The notes: a model not told the origin generated them from the sequence alone. A stretch of 64,000 nt of DNA from Phanerochaete sordida (GCA_019973155.2 BPQB01000107.1:34367-98366); one strand, 5' to 3'. Shown: positions 22,001 to 33,961, numbered from the stretch's first letter. Program-made: numbers and translations.

Positions 22001-25000
22001 TGGATAAAGTCATGACGTCCTTCTGCACGAGCTGGTAGAGCGCATTGATGGATGCGAGCTTGAGAGGACGCTTCGACGACGAGAGGTACCCTCGGAATCG
22101 ACCAACAAGCTTCGGCACATCGATATGGTCTGGAGCGAAGATGAGGAGATGCTGAACACACTTGATCGCCTCCACACAGATGCCGTCGTCCTCTTCGGCC
22201 AAGAACTGGTGGACGAGATCAAGCACCAGCGACCGAGTGCGAGCGGACTCTTGAATGTCGGGGCCGACAACGGTGATGACAGCGTCCATGGCCTGGCAAA
22301 GAGCCTGGTACAACGGAAGCTCGCCTTTCGCGTTGACGTAGTTGAGCAGACCGCCTTCGGGTTCATGTGATTCGAGCATGTATACACGGAAGAGGAGGCC
22401 GAGGGTACTGGGAACGAAGGAGGCATAAGCAAGACTCGCGGCGTCGATGACGCGAGACAGCGCCCTTGCGGCCCAAAAGCTGACGACAGGATGCGGATCG
22501 TTGACGAGCGACATCAAGATGTGAACAGTGGTCTTGAGAAGCGGTCCTGCAGCGAGACCACCGACATGCTGGTACACCGAACCGAATGCTAAGGCACATC
22601 CAGCGCGCGCTGCAGGGTTACGATTATTGACAACCTCGTTCACGAGTGTCTTGATGGTGCTGGCGAAGAAATTAGTGCCTGCGAGACTCGTGAGGCGACC
22701 GATGGCCTCGCTTCCTGCCTTGCGCAGAACAACGTCTTCGTCCAAGTAGATATTCTTCAACAGATCGGCCAGAGGCGCGGAGACCTGAGGAAGCCCAATT
22801 GTTTCCGCGGTCTGCCTATTATGGGTGGCGGCCTGGCGAAGGGCAAGGACAAGAGCCACAGCGCTGTTGACAAGGACAGCAGCTTTCCGCCCGGTATTCT
22901 TCTCCACCTTTGTCGAGCCTGTCGCGTCAAGGAGCTGCGCTACCGTCTTCGTCATCGACGCAGAGTCTTGTAGTGGAAGGAGCTGTGCGAAGAGCTGGAT
23001 CGCCTCGTCGACAGCTGCTGTTGCTGCGGGAGGAGTGTCCAAGCGCTGCCCTTGCTGATCAAACTCGGAAAACCGCGCTTGGGTTACCACGAGAGGATCA
23101 TGTTCGAGTGAGCGAATAATGGGCTTGTTACACTGCGTAGGCTTCAGTCAAAGTGAACACATAGAAAGATCATGCCACGCACCATGTCATCGATGGACGC
23201 ATTGATCGTGTCCCTATTCAACCAATCGACCTGGCCCTCCACGACGTCTGTCGTAAGGTCGTCACTGACCTCGATGTCAGTCACGCCATATGCATAGCAA
23301 TCTGTGCTTTGCCAGACGCTCGTGAATGCCCCAGAAGAAGCGGCGATGGCGGCCTGGACGGAAGACCCTACGTAACCCTCCGGGCTGGCAAAGAGGGAGA
23401 TAGCGGATTGTAGAAGGGCGGTCTGCGTTGTCTCTGACACCTTGGACACGCCAAGCGCCATGAAAGACTGGTATATGCGCGACCGGAGCAGGGCGTCGAC
23501 TGCGCTCAAGGAGAGGTCTCGTCCCCCTTGAGGCATACCTTCAGGCACCTCCTCGACGATCTTCTGCGACGCAAAGGTGTTCGCGAACTGCAGCGCGTTC
23601 GTCACCAGAGAGGTAATCCGGCGCGCGACGTCGGCCGTCAAAAGCACTGGCGAGTTGTGCTGCAGGAAAGAGTACACGGCGCGAAGCGCGTATTCGCGGA
23701 CGCTAAGGAGGAAGGTCCACTCCGCCGCGCTGCGGCCGGACATGCCGTCCTTCGTCGTGGGCTTCGGCAGAGCGTTGCGCCAGAGCACTAGCAGTTGCGG
23801 AAGATGCGCCCGGACGCCGTTCGGTCCCAGAGTCATGAGCGCAGCGACAAGGGTCCAGGCCACCTCGATCTCCACCTTTGCTATCTTCACGTCGTGCTCG
23901 CCAGCGCGCTTGAGTAGCTGCACAGCGATGTAGAAGACATTTGCGCTAATATCGTAGGACGCATATAGTGGGCGCTTCGGGATGACTGAGAGCAGACCAG
24001 CCAGACCATAGGCACGGCCCAGAACGCGAGTGTTGATGTCCGATGGTGCAGCAGGAGTGGTGAGGGCCGTCAGGTCGTTCTGGAGAAGCTCAACGAGGCT
24101 GAGTAAGACTCTCGGAAGACGTAGGGGGGTGGAGTAGCAGAAGCACCGCAGAGTCCAAGCAGCATTCATTCGGACGGAGTGGACGGGATGAGTGAGTAGG
24201 GTCATGATCGGGTCCATGAGAGCATCCTGGGAACGCCAATACACCAATGAGCTTTTGTATGCAGATCCCCCAAGTGAACCTACCTGAGCTGGTGTTGGCG
24301 CATTGCCAAGCTGCTGAAGGAGGCCAGCCACTTCACGCAGGGCCACCACGATGACATGTGGGCTTGGTGCTGTCTGACCAGGCATCATGGCAGGCCAGCG
24401 CTTCAGGTACGCATTCGAGAGCTCTTGGATGGCAGCAATTTGGGCCTGCTCACTGAGCATCCTCACACCGATAAGGTCTCGCAAGACGATGTTGACCAGG
24501 CTTCGTACAAAGAGTACATCGTACCGCGTGGCCGTATTTCGCGGGCTGGTAACGATCTCGGTCATGAAGTGGCCGACAATCAGCGCGTAGTTGTTTTCGA
24601 CAAACTTGGCCCCGAGCGAGCTGAGGAGAGCAACGTAGCAGTCGAAGATGCCGATTCTTGTACGACGCGAGACGTTCGGTTTGTTGAATTGAGCAGAAAG
24701 CTGGCTCAGCATCTCCTGAGGCGTGAGCAAGCGTTTCATTTCTTGTACCGGCGGTTGCGGGTCGTTGTCCTGGTCCTGGGCAAGTCCTGCAGATTTCTGC
24801 TTCTGCTTGGGAGGCTCGGGAACCGGAACAGCGTACTCGGTCTGCGTAGAGCCAAGAACATGAGCGACCAATTTGGACAGTGAATGACGGGTCGGCTGGT
24901 CGGCTGCGTCTAGTTGTCGCGTGGATAGCTGCACTAGTTGTTCGACGTCGGGCAAGCTCTTCGCGCCATCCCCGAACGGAAAGAGCAAGGTCAGGACCTA

Positions 25001-25922
25001 GTCAGAATGATCAGGATGAGCGTTGGGCACAAGTGAATGCCACATACGCTACATGTCGCTCGAACAACCGGCAATGATTTATCGCTCAGGTAAGACCTGG
25101 CTTGCTTGGTGACATCTCGTTGAAGAGAGTCAGTTAAGGCGCGCTTCGCCGTCTTGACGGCCTTCTCTAACGCGACGAGAGCATTATACCGGATGATGGT
25201 GGACTAGAATGCGGTATCATCTTAACTGGGGAGTATATGGGGTTTGGAAAGGCGCATACGTTCGAAGACTTGGAGAGTCTCAAGCATACGGTAGTAGTTT
25301 CGATCATGAGGGACATGATCTGGATGCATGTCAGCCAATATTCAATGATTCAGGTACAGCTTGTCCAAACGCACTTGGCTTCCAAACGTTCCCATGAGCT
25401 CTCCGATGCACCACAGGGCTGCTCTACGTGATATGAGTACGCCGCCAGCTTCGATGCGAGCGCGCAGCTCACACTTTGTTCGCATCTTTCGCAGTGGCTT
25501 TCGGATCGAGGTGCTTGAGAAGGGCTTGTACTGTATCGAACAGGGTTCTTGTCTCCCCGTAGGTGTAGATCCTGACGAGACACTGTGCTACGAGATTGCG
25601 GACGGGGCGACCTGGTGCAGGGTATGGTTCAGGTGCAGCGATAATCTTCAGCAGCTGGTCTACCAGTTCTTGCTGAACATCCTTCAGGTCATTCTACGCG
25701 TGCAATCTGCGTTAGCGAGGTGTAATAAAGCAGTGGGTCGCGACGCACGCCGGTTGTATGCTGCAGCGCTCGCTCGTTCGAGCCCAGCCACTGGAACACG
25801 TATATTTCGCCATTCTCGCCACCGAGATCGCTCTACACATGCTCAGCATATTGCAGAAGCACAGTGAGTAGCATCCGCACCTCTTCGATAGAAGTTGTTA
25901 TACTTGGGGGAGAATCGGTCAT
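19034..25922 (-). CDS. LAA1: HEAT-repeat protein Laa1/HEATR5 (AP-1 and clathrin accessory factor)
   Basis: Laa1 and its animal homologue HEATR5 are giant HEAT-repeat proteins needed for AP-1 localisation at the trans-Golgi and endosomes. The minus-strand gene starts at the ATG at 25922 (MTDSPPSITTSIEEVRMLL). Early exons read DLGGENGEIYVFQWLGSNER, LLKIIAAPEPYPAPGRPVRN, LVAQCLVRIYTYGETRTLFD, ALWCIGELMGTFGSQV and VALEKAVKTAKRALTDSLQR. The two longest exons (about 23144-24990 and 21396-23090) carry continuous helical repeats, including GIFDCYVALLSSLGAKFVEN, DVVLRKAGSEAIGRLTSLAG, NPAARAGCALAFGSVYQHVG and DDGICVEAIKCVQHLLIFAP. The C-terminal exons end in ALGGRKAGAGEVHKPQISLR and a TGA at 19034-19036. 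About 2,000 residues, matching the family. Many small introns near both ends. Divergent from the E2 gene, 372 bp apart. Confidence 0.9.
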
Positions 25923-26294
25923 GGTCGACCTGTAACTCGTGCTCCGTGGCGGTAACGCCGGTCTGCTCTTCTTGGACCCCGCTCAGCAACGCGTGCCGTT
26001 ACGCGGAGGCAATGTGCTCACAAGCTCGGCGTGTGTATGGTGCAATCCCCCTGCGGATAGAGATGAGAGCAGAGGGATCTATAAGCGGACGAGTAGGTAG
26101 GCGGGTGAATGTGAGCGAGGAAACAGTGCAATGTTACTCCGCCGGTGTCCCGGGTCCCGGTCGAGGTACGCCATGCAGCCCTCGAGGTAACTTACGGTCT
26201 CTTTCCATTTCGCACCTTAACCTGCAACGTCCACCACCTCTCTTCGTCTACCTATCGATTAGCTCGCCGCTCTTCAACGCCCCCTCGAGTGACG
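25923..26294. promoter_or_regulatory. Divergent promoter region of LAA1 and the E2 gene
   Basis: 372 bp between two opposing start codons. No clear TATA box; CT-rich tracts lie just upstream of the E2 ATG. Nothing else recognised. Confidence 0.45.
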
Positions 26295-27543
26295 ATGACC
26301 TCGACTGCTCCGACGAACACGCCCTCCAACACCCTGCTTCTCCGTCGCCAGCTGACGGAGCTCACCAAGCGTCCCGTCGAAGGTTTCTCTGCAGGTACTG
26401 TACACATTCACCAGGCGGCGTCGATCGTTCATGATGCTCAACAGCCTTTCTTTTGCTCAAAAGGCTTGGTCGATGACAACAATCTGTATGAGTGGGAGGT
26501 CATGATCATCGGGTACGCCCCCAGCATCGTCGAAGCCTGAGTCGTCGCACTGACCCATGCCGTGAATAGCCCACCGGACACCATGTAGTAAGCATTTACG
26601 TGCTCGCGCTCTTGACTGAAGCCCTCACGCGATTTCTCGCCTGTTAGCGAAGGTGGTTTCTTCAAGGCACGGCTAACGTTCCCGGAAGACTTCCCCCTCA
26701 ACCCACCCAAGCTTCGCTTCATTACTCCAATGTGGCACCCTAACAGTGAGCACCCACCGCTGCCTGAATCATGCCCGAATACTAATCCATCGTCCAGTCT
26801 ACCCCGATGGGAACGTCTGCATCTCTATCCTGGTGAGCTGCCCTCCAGTATGCTCTGGCCCGCGGGACGGTGGCGGGAACTCTTCGAACATCCGCTTGAG
26901 ATGGAAATCCGGACCAAAGTAATGCGTACCGAAGCAGAAGTGCAGGCACCGTAGGTGCACCGACGTTTCGTCCTGATTCTCATCGGGAGTATCTCAGCCA
27001 TCTCCGGACCGTAACGCCTGTTCCGTCCGGTGGCTCGTGGCCCAAAGGAGACCAGACGTGTACTTCTGCGTGGGTGGCCTGACCCCCACGGAACATCGAT
27101 CGCGTCTACCGGTTTGCCTGCACGCGTCGCTGCCTCAACTCACCGTCCCCGCGGTCGCCCATGCCCATCCCTGCAGCTACTGACCGCGTTAATTTCGCAG
27201 CACCCGCCGGGTGAGGACCAGTATGGCTACGAAGACTCAGGCGAGCGGTGGTTGCCCGTGCACACCGTCGAGTCCATTGTATGTCCCCCTCTTCCCGCTT
27301 GCTCGACCACGAGCGTGGCTGACTTCGTGTCGCAGCTTCTCAGCGTCGTGTCCCTGCTCTCGCAAGAGCGGCCAAACACCGACAGCCCCGCAAATGTCGA
27401 TGCCGCGAAGGAGGTGCGCGAGGACTTCCCTGGTACGTCGCCCATCCTACTTCTCTCATGCCTTTGCTCACACAAGCTCTCTAGCGTATAAGAAGAAGGT
27501 CCGTAGACTCGTGAGGCGGAGCGCGGACGAGGCGTTCGACTAA
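26295..27543 (+). CDS. Ubiquitin-conjugating enzyme E2, UBE2G/Ubc7 type
   Basis: This E2 class works in ER-associated degradation. The start ATG at 26295 gives MTSTAPTNTPSNTLLLRRQL and the N-terminal helix TELTKRPVEGFSAGLVDD. Exons then give LYEWEVMIIGPPDTM, YEGGFFKARLTFPEDFPLNP, LRFITPMWHPN and VYPDGNVCISIL, with the active Cys. The acidic loop typical of this class follows: HPPGEDQYGYEDSGERWLPV, then HTVESILLSVVSLLSQE, SPANVDAAKEVREDFPAYKK and VRRLVRRSADEAFD, with TAA at 27541-27543. About 170 residues. UBE2G1-like is favoured over yeast Ubc7 by the GEDQYGYE loop. The intron right after CISIL (26833-27200, 368 bp) is unusually long and separates the active-site Cys from the acidic loop. It converges on BiP, 474 bp away. 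Confidence 0.93.
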
Positions 27544-28017
27544 GCTTCGTCGTCCGTTCCCTGTCTTATGTCTTGCGGGTCCCCGGGTGTAACGATCTCT
27601 CGCATGAGTACACTTGTCCGAACACATACATTATTCCTACATCCCCACGTAGTTGTCTGTTTTCCCACCTTTCTCTGGTTGTACGATGTCGTCTCTCCCA
27701 ATGAACTGAATTTTCTGCACCCCGCGCGAAATCGCCTGTTCAGCTCCAGGCATGCGTATCGCCGAGGTGTTCAAAGGTGGCGGCGAGCGTGCTTACGCGG
27801 GCCTTGCACTCGAATGTGTCCACACTCCCCACGGTGTAATTTGGCCCACCGAGTCGATGAGAGGCCTTCCGCGCATTACCCGCTGCTCTTGCCACGCAAA
27901 ACAGAAATCCTCACGCAGAGCTGTTCGCGATTCGCACACATAAGAGAATCCTAGAGAAGAAATAAAATTAATCATGCATCGCGAGTGTATATAACAATAT
28001 CAAGTGACTACTGTGCA
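27544..28017. other. Convergent intergenic region, nothing recognised
   Basis: 474 bp between the stops of the E2 gene and BiP; likely both 3' regions. Confidence 0.5.
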
Positions 28018-28851
28018 CTACAATTCGTCATGAGAATAGAACGGCTCCTGCTCGTCGTCCTCGCCGTACGAGGGGCCCGAGCTGTACAGCTTGCTCGTGA
28101 TGGGGTTCACGACGTTTTGCACCTCCTGGAGCTTCTCCTCGAGCTCCTCGGCGGTCGCGGTCTGGCCGCTCTCCTCGATCCACTCGGTCGTCTCCTTGAT
28201 GGTCGCAAGGAGCGACTTCTTGTCGTCGTCCTCGAGCTTCCCACCCATGCCCTCCTGGTCGCCGAGCTGGTTCTTGAGCGAGTAGACGAAGGTCGAGAGC
28301 GAGTTGAGCGCCTCGATGCGCTTGCGGTTCGCCTCGTCCTCCGCTGCGAACTCCTCGGCCTCCTTCACCATGCGCTCGATATCGTCGGGCGACAGGCGGC
28401 CCTTCTCGTTCGTGATCGTGATGGCCTCCGACTTGCCCGTGCCCTTGTCGGCGGCCTTGACGTTCAGGACACCGTTCGCGTCGATCTCGAAGATGACTTC
28501 GATTTGTGGGACGCCGCGAGGCGCGGGCGGGATGCCAGTGAGCTCGAACTTGCCGAGGAGGTTGTTGTCCTTGGTGAGCGAACGTTCACCCTCGTAGACC
28601 TGGATCAGGACAGTGGGCTGGTTGTCGGCGGCAGTCGAGAAGCTATGAAACGGTTGTCAGCCGGGGTCGAAGCAAATGACGGTGTCGGTACTCACATCTG
28701 CGACTTGCGGGTGGGGATGACGGTGTTGCGAGGGATGAGCTTGGTCATGACACCGCCGGTGGTCTCGATACCGAGGGTGAGGGGGTTGACGTCGACGAGG
28801 ACGACGTCGCCGAGCGACTCGTCACCGGAGAGGATACCGCCCTGGACGGCA

Positions 28852-28884
<33 letters not shown>

Positions 28885-29487
28885 CCCTTCGAGGGCTCCT
28901 TGCCGAAGTACTCCTTAAGGAGTTGCTGGACCTTGGGGATACGAGTCGAACCACCGACGAGGACGATCTCGTCGATGTTCTCCTTCTTGAGGTTGGCGTC
29001 CTTGAGGACCTGCTCGACGGGCTTCATGGTCTTGCGGAAGAGGTCCATGTTGAGCTCTTCGAACTTGGCGCGGGTGAGGGTCTCGGAGAAGTCGTTGCCG
29101 TTCTCGAAGGACTCGATCTCGAGGCGGGTCGACTGCTGGCTGGAGAGAGTGCGCTTGGCCTTCTCGACCTCGCGCTTCAGCTTGCCGAGCGCGCGGAGGT
29201 TCTTCGAGACGTCAGTGCCGGTCTTCTTCTTGTACTGCTTGATGAAGTAGTCCATAACGCGGTTGTCGAAGTCCTCACCACCAAGGTGAGTGTCACCAGC
29301 GGTAGCGAGCACCTCGAAGACGCCGTCGTCGATGGAGAGGAGGGAGACATCGAAGGTACCACCGCCGAGATCGTAGACAATGATCTGCGACTCGCCGCCC
29401 TTCTTGTCGAGACCGTAGGCGATAGCGGCGGCAGTGGGCTCGTTGATGATACGAAGCACCTGCAGACCGGCAATGGTGCCGGCATCC

Positions 29488-29518
<31 letters not shown>

Positions 29519-30213
29519 CTGGAAAACGCGTGAGTAAAAGACGCGGGAACAACGCACTACGAGCGACTTACAAGCAGGGACAGTGACAACGGCGTGGGTG
29601 ACGGTCTGACCAAGGTAGGCCTCGGCAGTCTCCTTCATCTTGCCGAGGACCATAGCGGAGATCTCCTCGGGGGTGAACTGGCGAGTTTCACCCTTGTACT
29701 TGACCTCGATGGCGGGCTTGTCGTTCTTCTTCACGACCTGGAAGGGCCAGTGAACCTGGTCGCGCTTGATCTCGGGGTCGTCGACCTTGCGGCCGATGAG
29801 GCGCTTCGCGTCGAACACGGTGTTTTCGGGGTTGGAGTGGTAGGCGTTCTTGGCGGCGTCGCCGACAAGACGTTCATCGTCCGTGAAGCTGACCCAAGAC
29901 GGGGTGATACGGTGACCCTGGTCGTTCGCGATAATTTCTACACGTCCTCCGCGCTGAACACTGAAACACTCGTCAGTAATGAGGAGTAGGTCGGGGAAGA
30001 CGCTCGAACATACCCGACGCAGGAGTAAGTGGTACCCAAATCTACGGACGCAGGTGAGCGAACACACTTGTGGGCGAGAACAGCCTAAGACGTACCTATA
30101 CCGATGACGGGGCCATACTTGGCCTTCGCGTCCTCATCCGCTTTCACAGCGACCGGACACACCAGAAGGAGCGCGAGGACGGCGACGAAGAAGAGAGTGA
30201 GGGACGACGCCAT
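28018..30213 (-). CDS. KAR2: ER-lumen Hsp70 chaperone BiP/Kar2
   Basis: BiP folds proteins in the ER and drives import and ER-associated degradation. The start at 30213 gives a clear signal peptide ([20 protein letters not shown]) cleaved near VKADED. Then come [14 protein letters not shown] (phosphate-binding loop), [89 protein letters not shown] and the linker and substrate-binding domain ([40 protein letters not shown]). A helical lid ([20 protein letters not shown]) precedes the C-terminal HDEL retention signal and the TAG at 28018-28020. About 670 residues, as expected. Small introns cluster in the first third, with one more near 28640-28690. Confidence 0.98.
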
Positions 30214-30334
30214 GCGCCGCGAGGTCGTTCGTGAGGGTCTACGAGTGAACCGAGACATTGCTGCCCGGGTTGTCGTGAACGTCGTGGAGAGGGAAAGGGA
30301 AAGATGTGCGGTCGACGAGCGGGCCAGACACGAC

Positions 30335-30340
30335 TTATAA
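30335..30340 (-). promoter_or_regulatory. TATA box of BiP
   Basis: TTATAA on the plus strand; the minus strand reads GTTATAAGTC, about 122-127 nt upstream of the BiP ATG. A pyrimidine-rich tract follows toward the start codon. Position and sequence fit a TATA element with a leader of roughly 90 nt. Confidence 0.55.
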
Positions 30341-30361
30341 CGCGCGCCGGAGGAAGCGACG

Positions 30362-30369
30362 CCACGTCA
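30362..30369 (-). promoter_or_regulatory. UPRE-like site (TGACGTGG) upstream of BiP
   Basis: The minus strand reads ACTGACGTGGCG. TGACGTGG equals the mammalian UPRE core bound by XBP1/ATF6, and the same bZIP logic (Hac1, Cib1, Hxl1) controls BiP in fungi. It lies 22 bp upstream of the TATA box and about 150 nt from the ATG, a sensible place for ER-stress induction. The match is exact; function is inference. Confidence 0.6.
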
Positions 30370-30811
30370 GTAGGACCCCGTGACCGCCAAGCGTTTTAGG
30401 AAGGTGCTGATCGAGTTCTGGGGTCCCGATTGTTCTACAACTTTCTGCGACGTGTCCTTGGGCTTGTGCGTCGCAGCCATCTGCTTGGAACCGCTGCAGC
30501 GAGCGGTTCATGATATGATTCAGCCAGAGTTCTGTCATCTGATGCAAATTCCTGCGAGAGAACCTCGGAGGAGGCAGCGTGACCACGACGCGCCGCCGGG
30601 TGCTTTGGCGCGGATAACGTGGAAGGTGCGTGGAGGACACGAATAATTACAAAATGGTGGTACAGAGCAAAGGAACAGCAAGAACGATTCCCATTATTTC
30701 AACTACTGTAGGCGAACGTGGAACTGCAGACAGGTGGCAGAGCTGACTGAGCAGGGGCTGTGGAGAACGACGTGCAGGGTAAGAATACAGGGAGTGAGAG
30801 CGATGGTGCAG
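30370..30811. other. Intergenic upstream of BiP, nothing else recognised
   Basis: About 440 bp from the UPRE-like site to the NAA30 stop. No coding signal. Confidence 0.45.
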
Positions 30812-31689
30812 TTAACGACTAGAAACTTCGTCGTCGTCCGAGTCGTAAGACGAAGAAGGTACGGTAAAGTATTGTACAGGCGCGTTCAAGATGGACATCG
30901 GACGTGTAAGGGGTATAGATTCCGGTTCGAGAGCGGGCGGAGACTCGGACAAAGGCGACTCTGCGTCCGAGTCTAACGCAGGCCGCGAAGTCTTGTCCGG
31001 GGGAAGCGGGGTAACGACGAGGATCAAACGAAAAGCGTCTTTGCCGTTTAGATAGAAACGGAAGAGGCGCTTCTCGCGGATGAAGCCGAGGGATTCGTAG
31101 AGCGAAAGCGCAGCGGAATTGTCAAATTCCGTCTCGAGAACGACCTACATCACTCATTTCATATACGGCTCGTCTTCGTGCAGTCATGTAGCAACGTACC
31201 TCGTTCGCCCCGCTCTTCCTCATGATCTCGATGGACTTCTGCACGAGTGTCCTTGCTGCATAAAGCGTCAGAGTCTATGAGAGCTTGGCGTTTCAGCGGG
31301 GCGCACCTATTCCCCTCTTCCTCCATGCTCTATGCACGCTTAACATCGCAATGTACCCTCTATTTCTTCGACGGTCTTCATGATGGAAGCTTTGCTTGCA
31401 CACAATAACGCCGACAGGCTCAGTCGACCCCTCAGGATAGGCCTGAATGCAACTGCGTTAGTACCCCGGACGGCGCGCTGCTTGCTCGCGGTACTCACTA
31501 AGTATGACAGATGAGGCCTGTCAAGCGTGAGCATGGATTTCAGCACTGATATGAGATGAGACGGTACCATTGATGCAAGAAGTATCGGTATGTGTATATC
31601 ACATACGGCTCGCTAAGTTCGTGTTGAACTAGAGCCATTATATGAGGCAAATCGGACTCGCCCGTGTACTGCCTGTACTCTATCGACAT
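30812..31689 (-). CDS. NAA30: N-alpha-acetyltransferase 30, catalytic subunit of NatC (Mak3)
   Basis: NatC acetylates protein N-termini starting Met-Leu, Met-Ile or Met-Phe. From the ATG at 31689 the exons read [40 protein letters not shown], then WPHLSYL across an intron that splits the Trp codon, [20 protein letters not shown] and [20 protein letters not shown], whose RKRGIA is the acetyl-CoA loop. [40 protein letters not shown] and [16 protein letters not shown] complete the GNAT fold. A Pro/Ser-rich acidic tail of about 65 residues follows ([20 protein letters not shown] to [13 protein letters not shown]), which yeast Mak3 lacks. TAA at 30812-30814. Divergent from the unknown-family gene at 32120. 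Confidence 0.92.
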
Positions 31690-32119
31690 CCCGGGAGGAA
31701 TTGGGGGCGATAGCAGCAGCCGGGGGTGGGGGAAAGGGCAGAAAGAGGGGTCGTGTGAGCAGCTATCGTGGTGGTCACAGGAAAGGAGACGTCGGCTCAG
31801 ACGCCTGCCGGCATGCAGCGTGCGCCGAGGACGCGTTGTGGCGTAGACGCTCAGGAGGTCGATCCGTCCGCCGCTCGCCTTATCTCTCGACGACGATCTC
31901 TACATCTATGCATATAGCCACCTCTGCTGCCTCATTTTCCACGAGATTTTTGCTGCAAAGCGTCCGGCGAGCGTGCAAAGCGGGCACAGGTCTCCGGCAG
32001 GAAACGTGCGTGAGAAGGACCTACCGCATCAGTCTCCTGGCAAATCCGCGCTTACGCCACAAAGGTTTCGGAACGGGACTCTGCTCTAGACCACATCCTT
32101 CTTCTACTACGTTTGGAGC
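31690..32119. promoter_or_regulatory. Divergent promoter region, NAA30 and unknown-family gene A
   Basis: 430 bp between opposing start codons, including a G-rich stretch at about 31690-31760. An open frame of about 160 codons crosses it (31701-32183) but has low-complexity composition and no motif, so I treat it as noncoding. Confidence 0.4.
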
Positions 32120-33461
32120 ATGCAACGCGACGTCGATCCAGAAGTACGCTCCAGGCGTTGGCGAGAGACTGATACATGTCTAAGACGGCTTGACAGGCTC
32201 CGCGCCCCGCGAAACGGCCTCGTATGACGCTGCCCGATGGCTTCCAAGTCTCGAAGTCGAGCGCACCAAAGACGCAACAAAGGCACGAGGAGTTTCCCAG
32301 ATTTTCGGGCGCAGAAACGCAACAGAGGTCAAGCGGAGGTCGGACTACGCCCTCAGCTGGTTACAAAGCGCGGGCGCGGTCAGCATTCCTCCAACCCGGC
32401 ACGGACGCTTCCAGTACTTCTCGCAAAACCAAACTGAAAGCACTCAAGCCTCCCGTATTCTCAGCTCCAGGGCCATCTACGAGGGCAGCAAGCTCGTCTT
32501 CAGAGCTGAAGGTGCTCAAAGCTCCTGATCTGTCGTCAATATCCACACCAAGCTCGTCGAAGCTACGACCCATCACTGCGACCATACCGCTCCCTCCTGC
32601 GTCCTCATCCAAATCCACCTCCCATGCACCCGTTCGCAGCATTCTCAACAGGACCTTCATTCTCCCACAACGCGCAGGAACTCCCACAGCGAGTCACCTA
32701 AAACCACTCCCGCCGCCGCCGCCGCATCCGAAACAGAGACTTGGGGGAAAGCCTGCGACGAAGAGCATCCTGGGCACGAGGATTGCGTTAGCCACCGATA
32801 TCCATACCGACGAGGGCTCCGCGCAGCTCCTTTCAATCTTCTTACGACAGCATGGAACAGGCTACGTCAGCCCGTACGACCGCGAGCTGAGTCGCGGTGT
32901 TGAGCAGAGTCCGGAGAAGAGGTCAAAGGCGAAGAACGCCAAGTATTTGCGGTGCGTGACATGTCTCTTCATTCGAGAACACGGCTGACTGCGATCTGTA
33001 GAGGAGGCCTGGCCGAGGCAGCGAACCGCGAGCTCACCGCGTTGCGCACCAACCACATGCTCTGGGAAGCCGACTTTGCGCGCATGCAGAAGAAAGGACA
33101 GGTTGCGAAGCCAGAAGTCCACCTACGTATCACATCCGTCGTCTCTTCCTCCATGCACGCATCCAAGAACGCTGCTCCCAACCTCGTTCTCGTTCGCGGG
33201 ACGGTCCTTGCGTCGGACTCGCTCGAGATTCGACGGGGCGACATCACGGCCCTCTTTCGCCTCAGCGAGGTGCATGTCGCTCCAGGGAAGCTGTCGCTTG
33301 CAGAAGGTCGCGACGTGCACATCTGGCGTCCATGGACGCATATAACGAAACCGGGACAGGAAGGGGCAAACGGGACTCTGGTGTGGTGTTTCTCGCGCTT
33401 CCAAGTTTTCGAGCCCAAGAAGCGCGTGTTGGAGCCTTTCCCAATGCTACCTTCTCAATGA
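32120..33461 (+). CDS. Unknown fungal protein, paralogue A
   Basis: Not recognised. I build it from three exons: 32120-32143 (MQRDVDPE), 32197-32951 and 33002-33461; 412 residues. The 24-nt first exon is inferred from its counterpart in the paralogue at 35961. The protein opens with APRPAKRPR (likely nuclear signal), has a long Ser/Pro-rich disordered part, a conserved block (DIHTDEGSAQLLSIFLRQHG, TGYVSPYDRELSRGVEQSPE, KRSKAKNAKYLRGGLAEAAN), and a C-terminal beta-rich domain (VLVRGTVLASDSLEIRRGDI, TALFRLSEVHVAPGKLSLAE, GRDVHIWRPWTHI). The last part has the spacing of a small beta barrel such as an OB fold, which is only a guess. It shares both intron positions and phases, and even the 755-nt middle exon length, with paralogue B. 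Confidence 0.75.
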
Positions 33462-33961
33462 GCCGATGATCTGCTCTACGATATTGGCGTGCGCGTAAAC
33501 TCTGGCGATTTCGGTTGGTATGTCCATGCATATCTGAGCGGTCGCGGCTGGAGGCTGAGTCCACTGCTGATATCCAGCCTACGGTCTCGAAGCCAGTTAT
33601 GCTTGTATCAGCGCCGAAGAAGGTCCTCTGCGGATCACAATAGCAAAATATACGGCCCCGACAATAAATGCAATCCCCCGTCGCTGACTATCGTGGTATC
33701 GTCGGCACGTGGCCCCCTCGATGAGAAGTCATCAGGCCCTCCACTGAATCCGCTCCTCATGCCCGCGAAGCCAGAAGTTCCACAGACGGCCCGAGCGGTT
33801 AAGCTGGACAGTGGTCAGTCTCTTCATTCTGACGTTAGTGGTAGCACGTTCTGACCGTTTGGATCTTCCTCGGCTTCAAGGATCATCTTATCCGTGCTTC
33901 TGCACCGCTCCTGCACATGCATATAAGGGCGGCCTCTGCCATTCTGACCCCCAAGATCGAT
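33462..33961. promoter_or_regulatory. Upstream region of the GH30 gene with TATA box at 33922
   Basis: 500 bp. TATAAGG at 33922-33928 lies 40 nt before the GH30 ATG, so transcription would begin close to the start codon. Short open frames in the region show no family features. Confidence 0.5.

Noticed and set aside
27985..29250. A 421-codon forward open frame opposite BiP
   Set aside because: It mirrors the BiP coding exons; strong codon bias in Hsp70 genes often leaves the antisense frame open. No family motif is present, and BiP itself is unmistakable.
31701..32183. A 160-codon forward open frame before paralogue A
   Set aside because: Low-complexity Gly/Arg-rich start, no motif, and it overlaps the first exon and intron of the better-supported gene in another frame.
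33795..33870. tRNA-Ser/Leu-like words (CCCGAGCGGTTAAGCTGG)
   Set aside because: No anticodon arm, T-arm or acceptor stem can be drawn in the following 80 bases.
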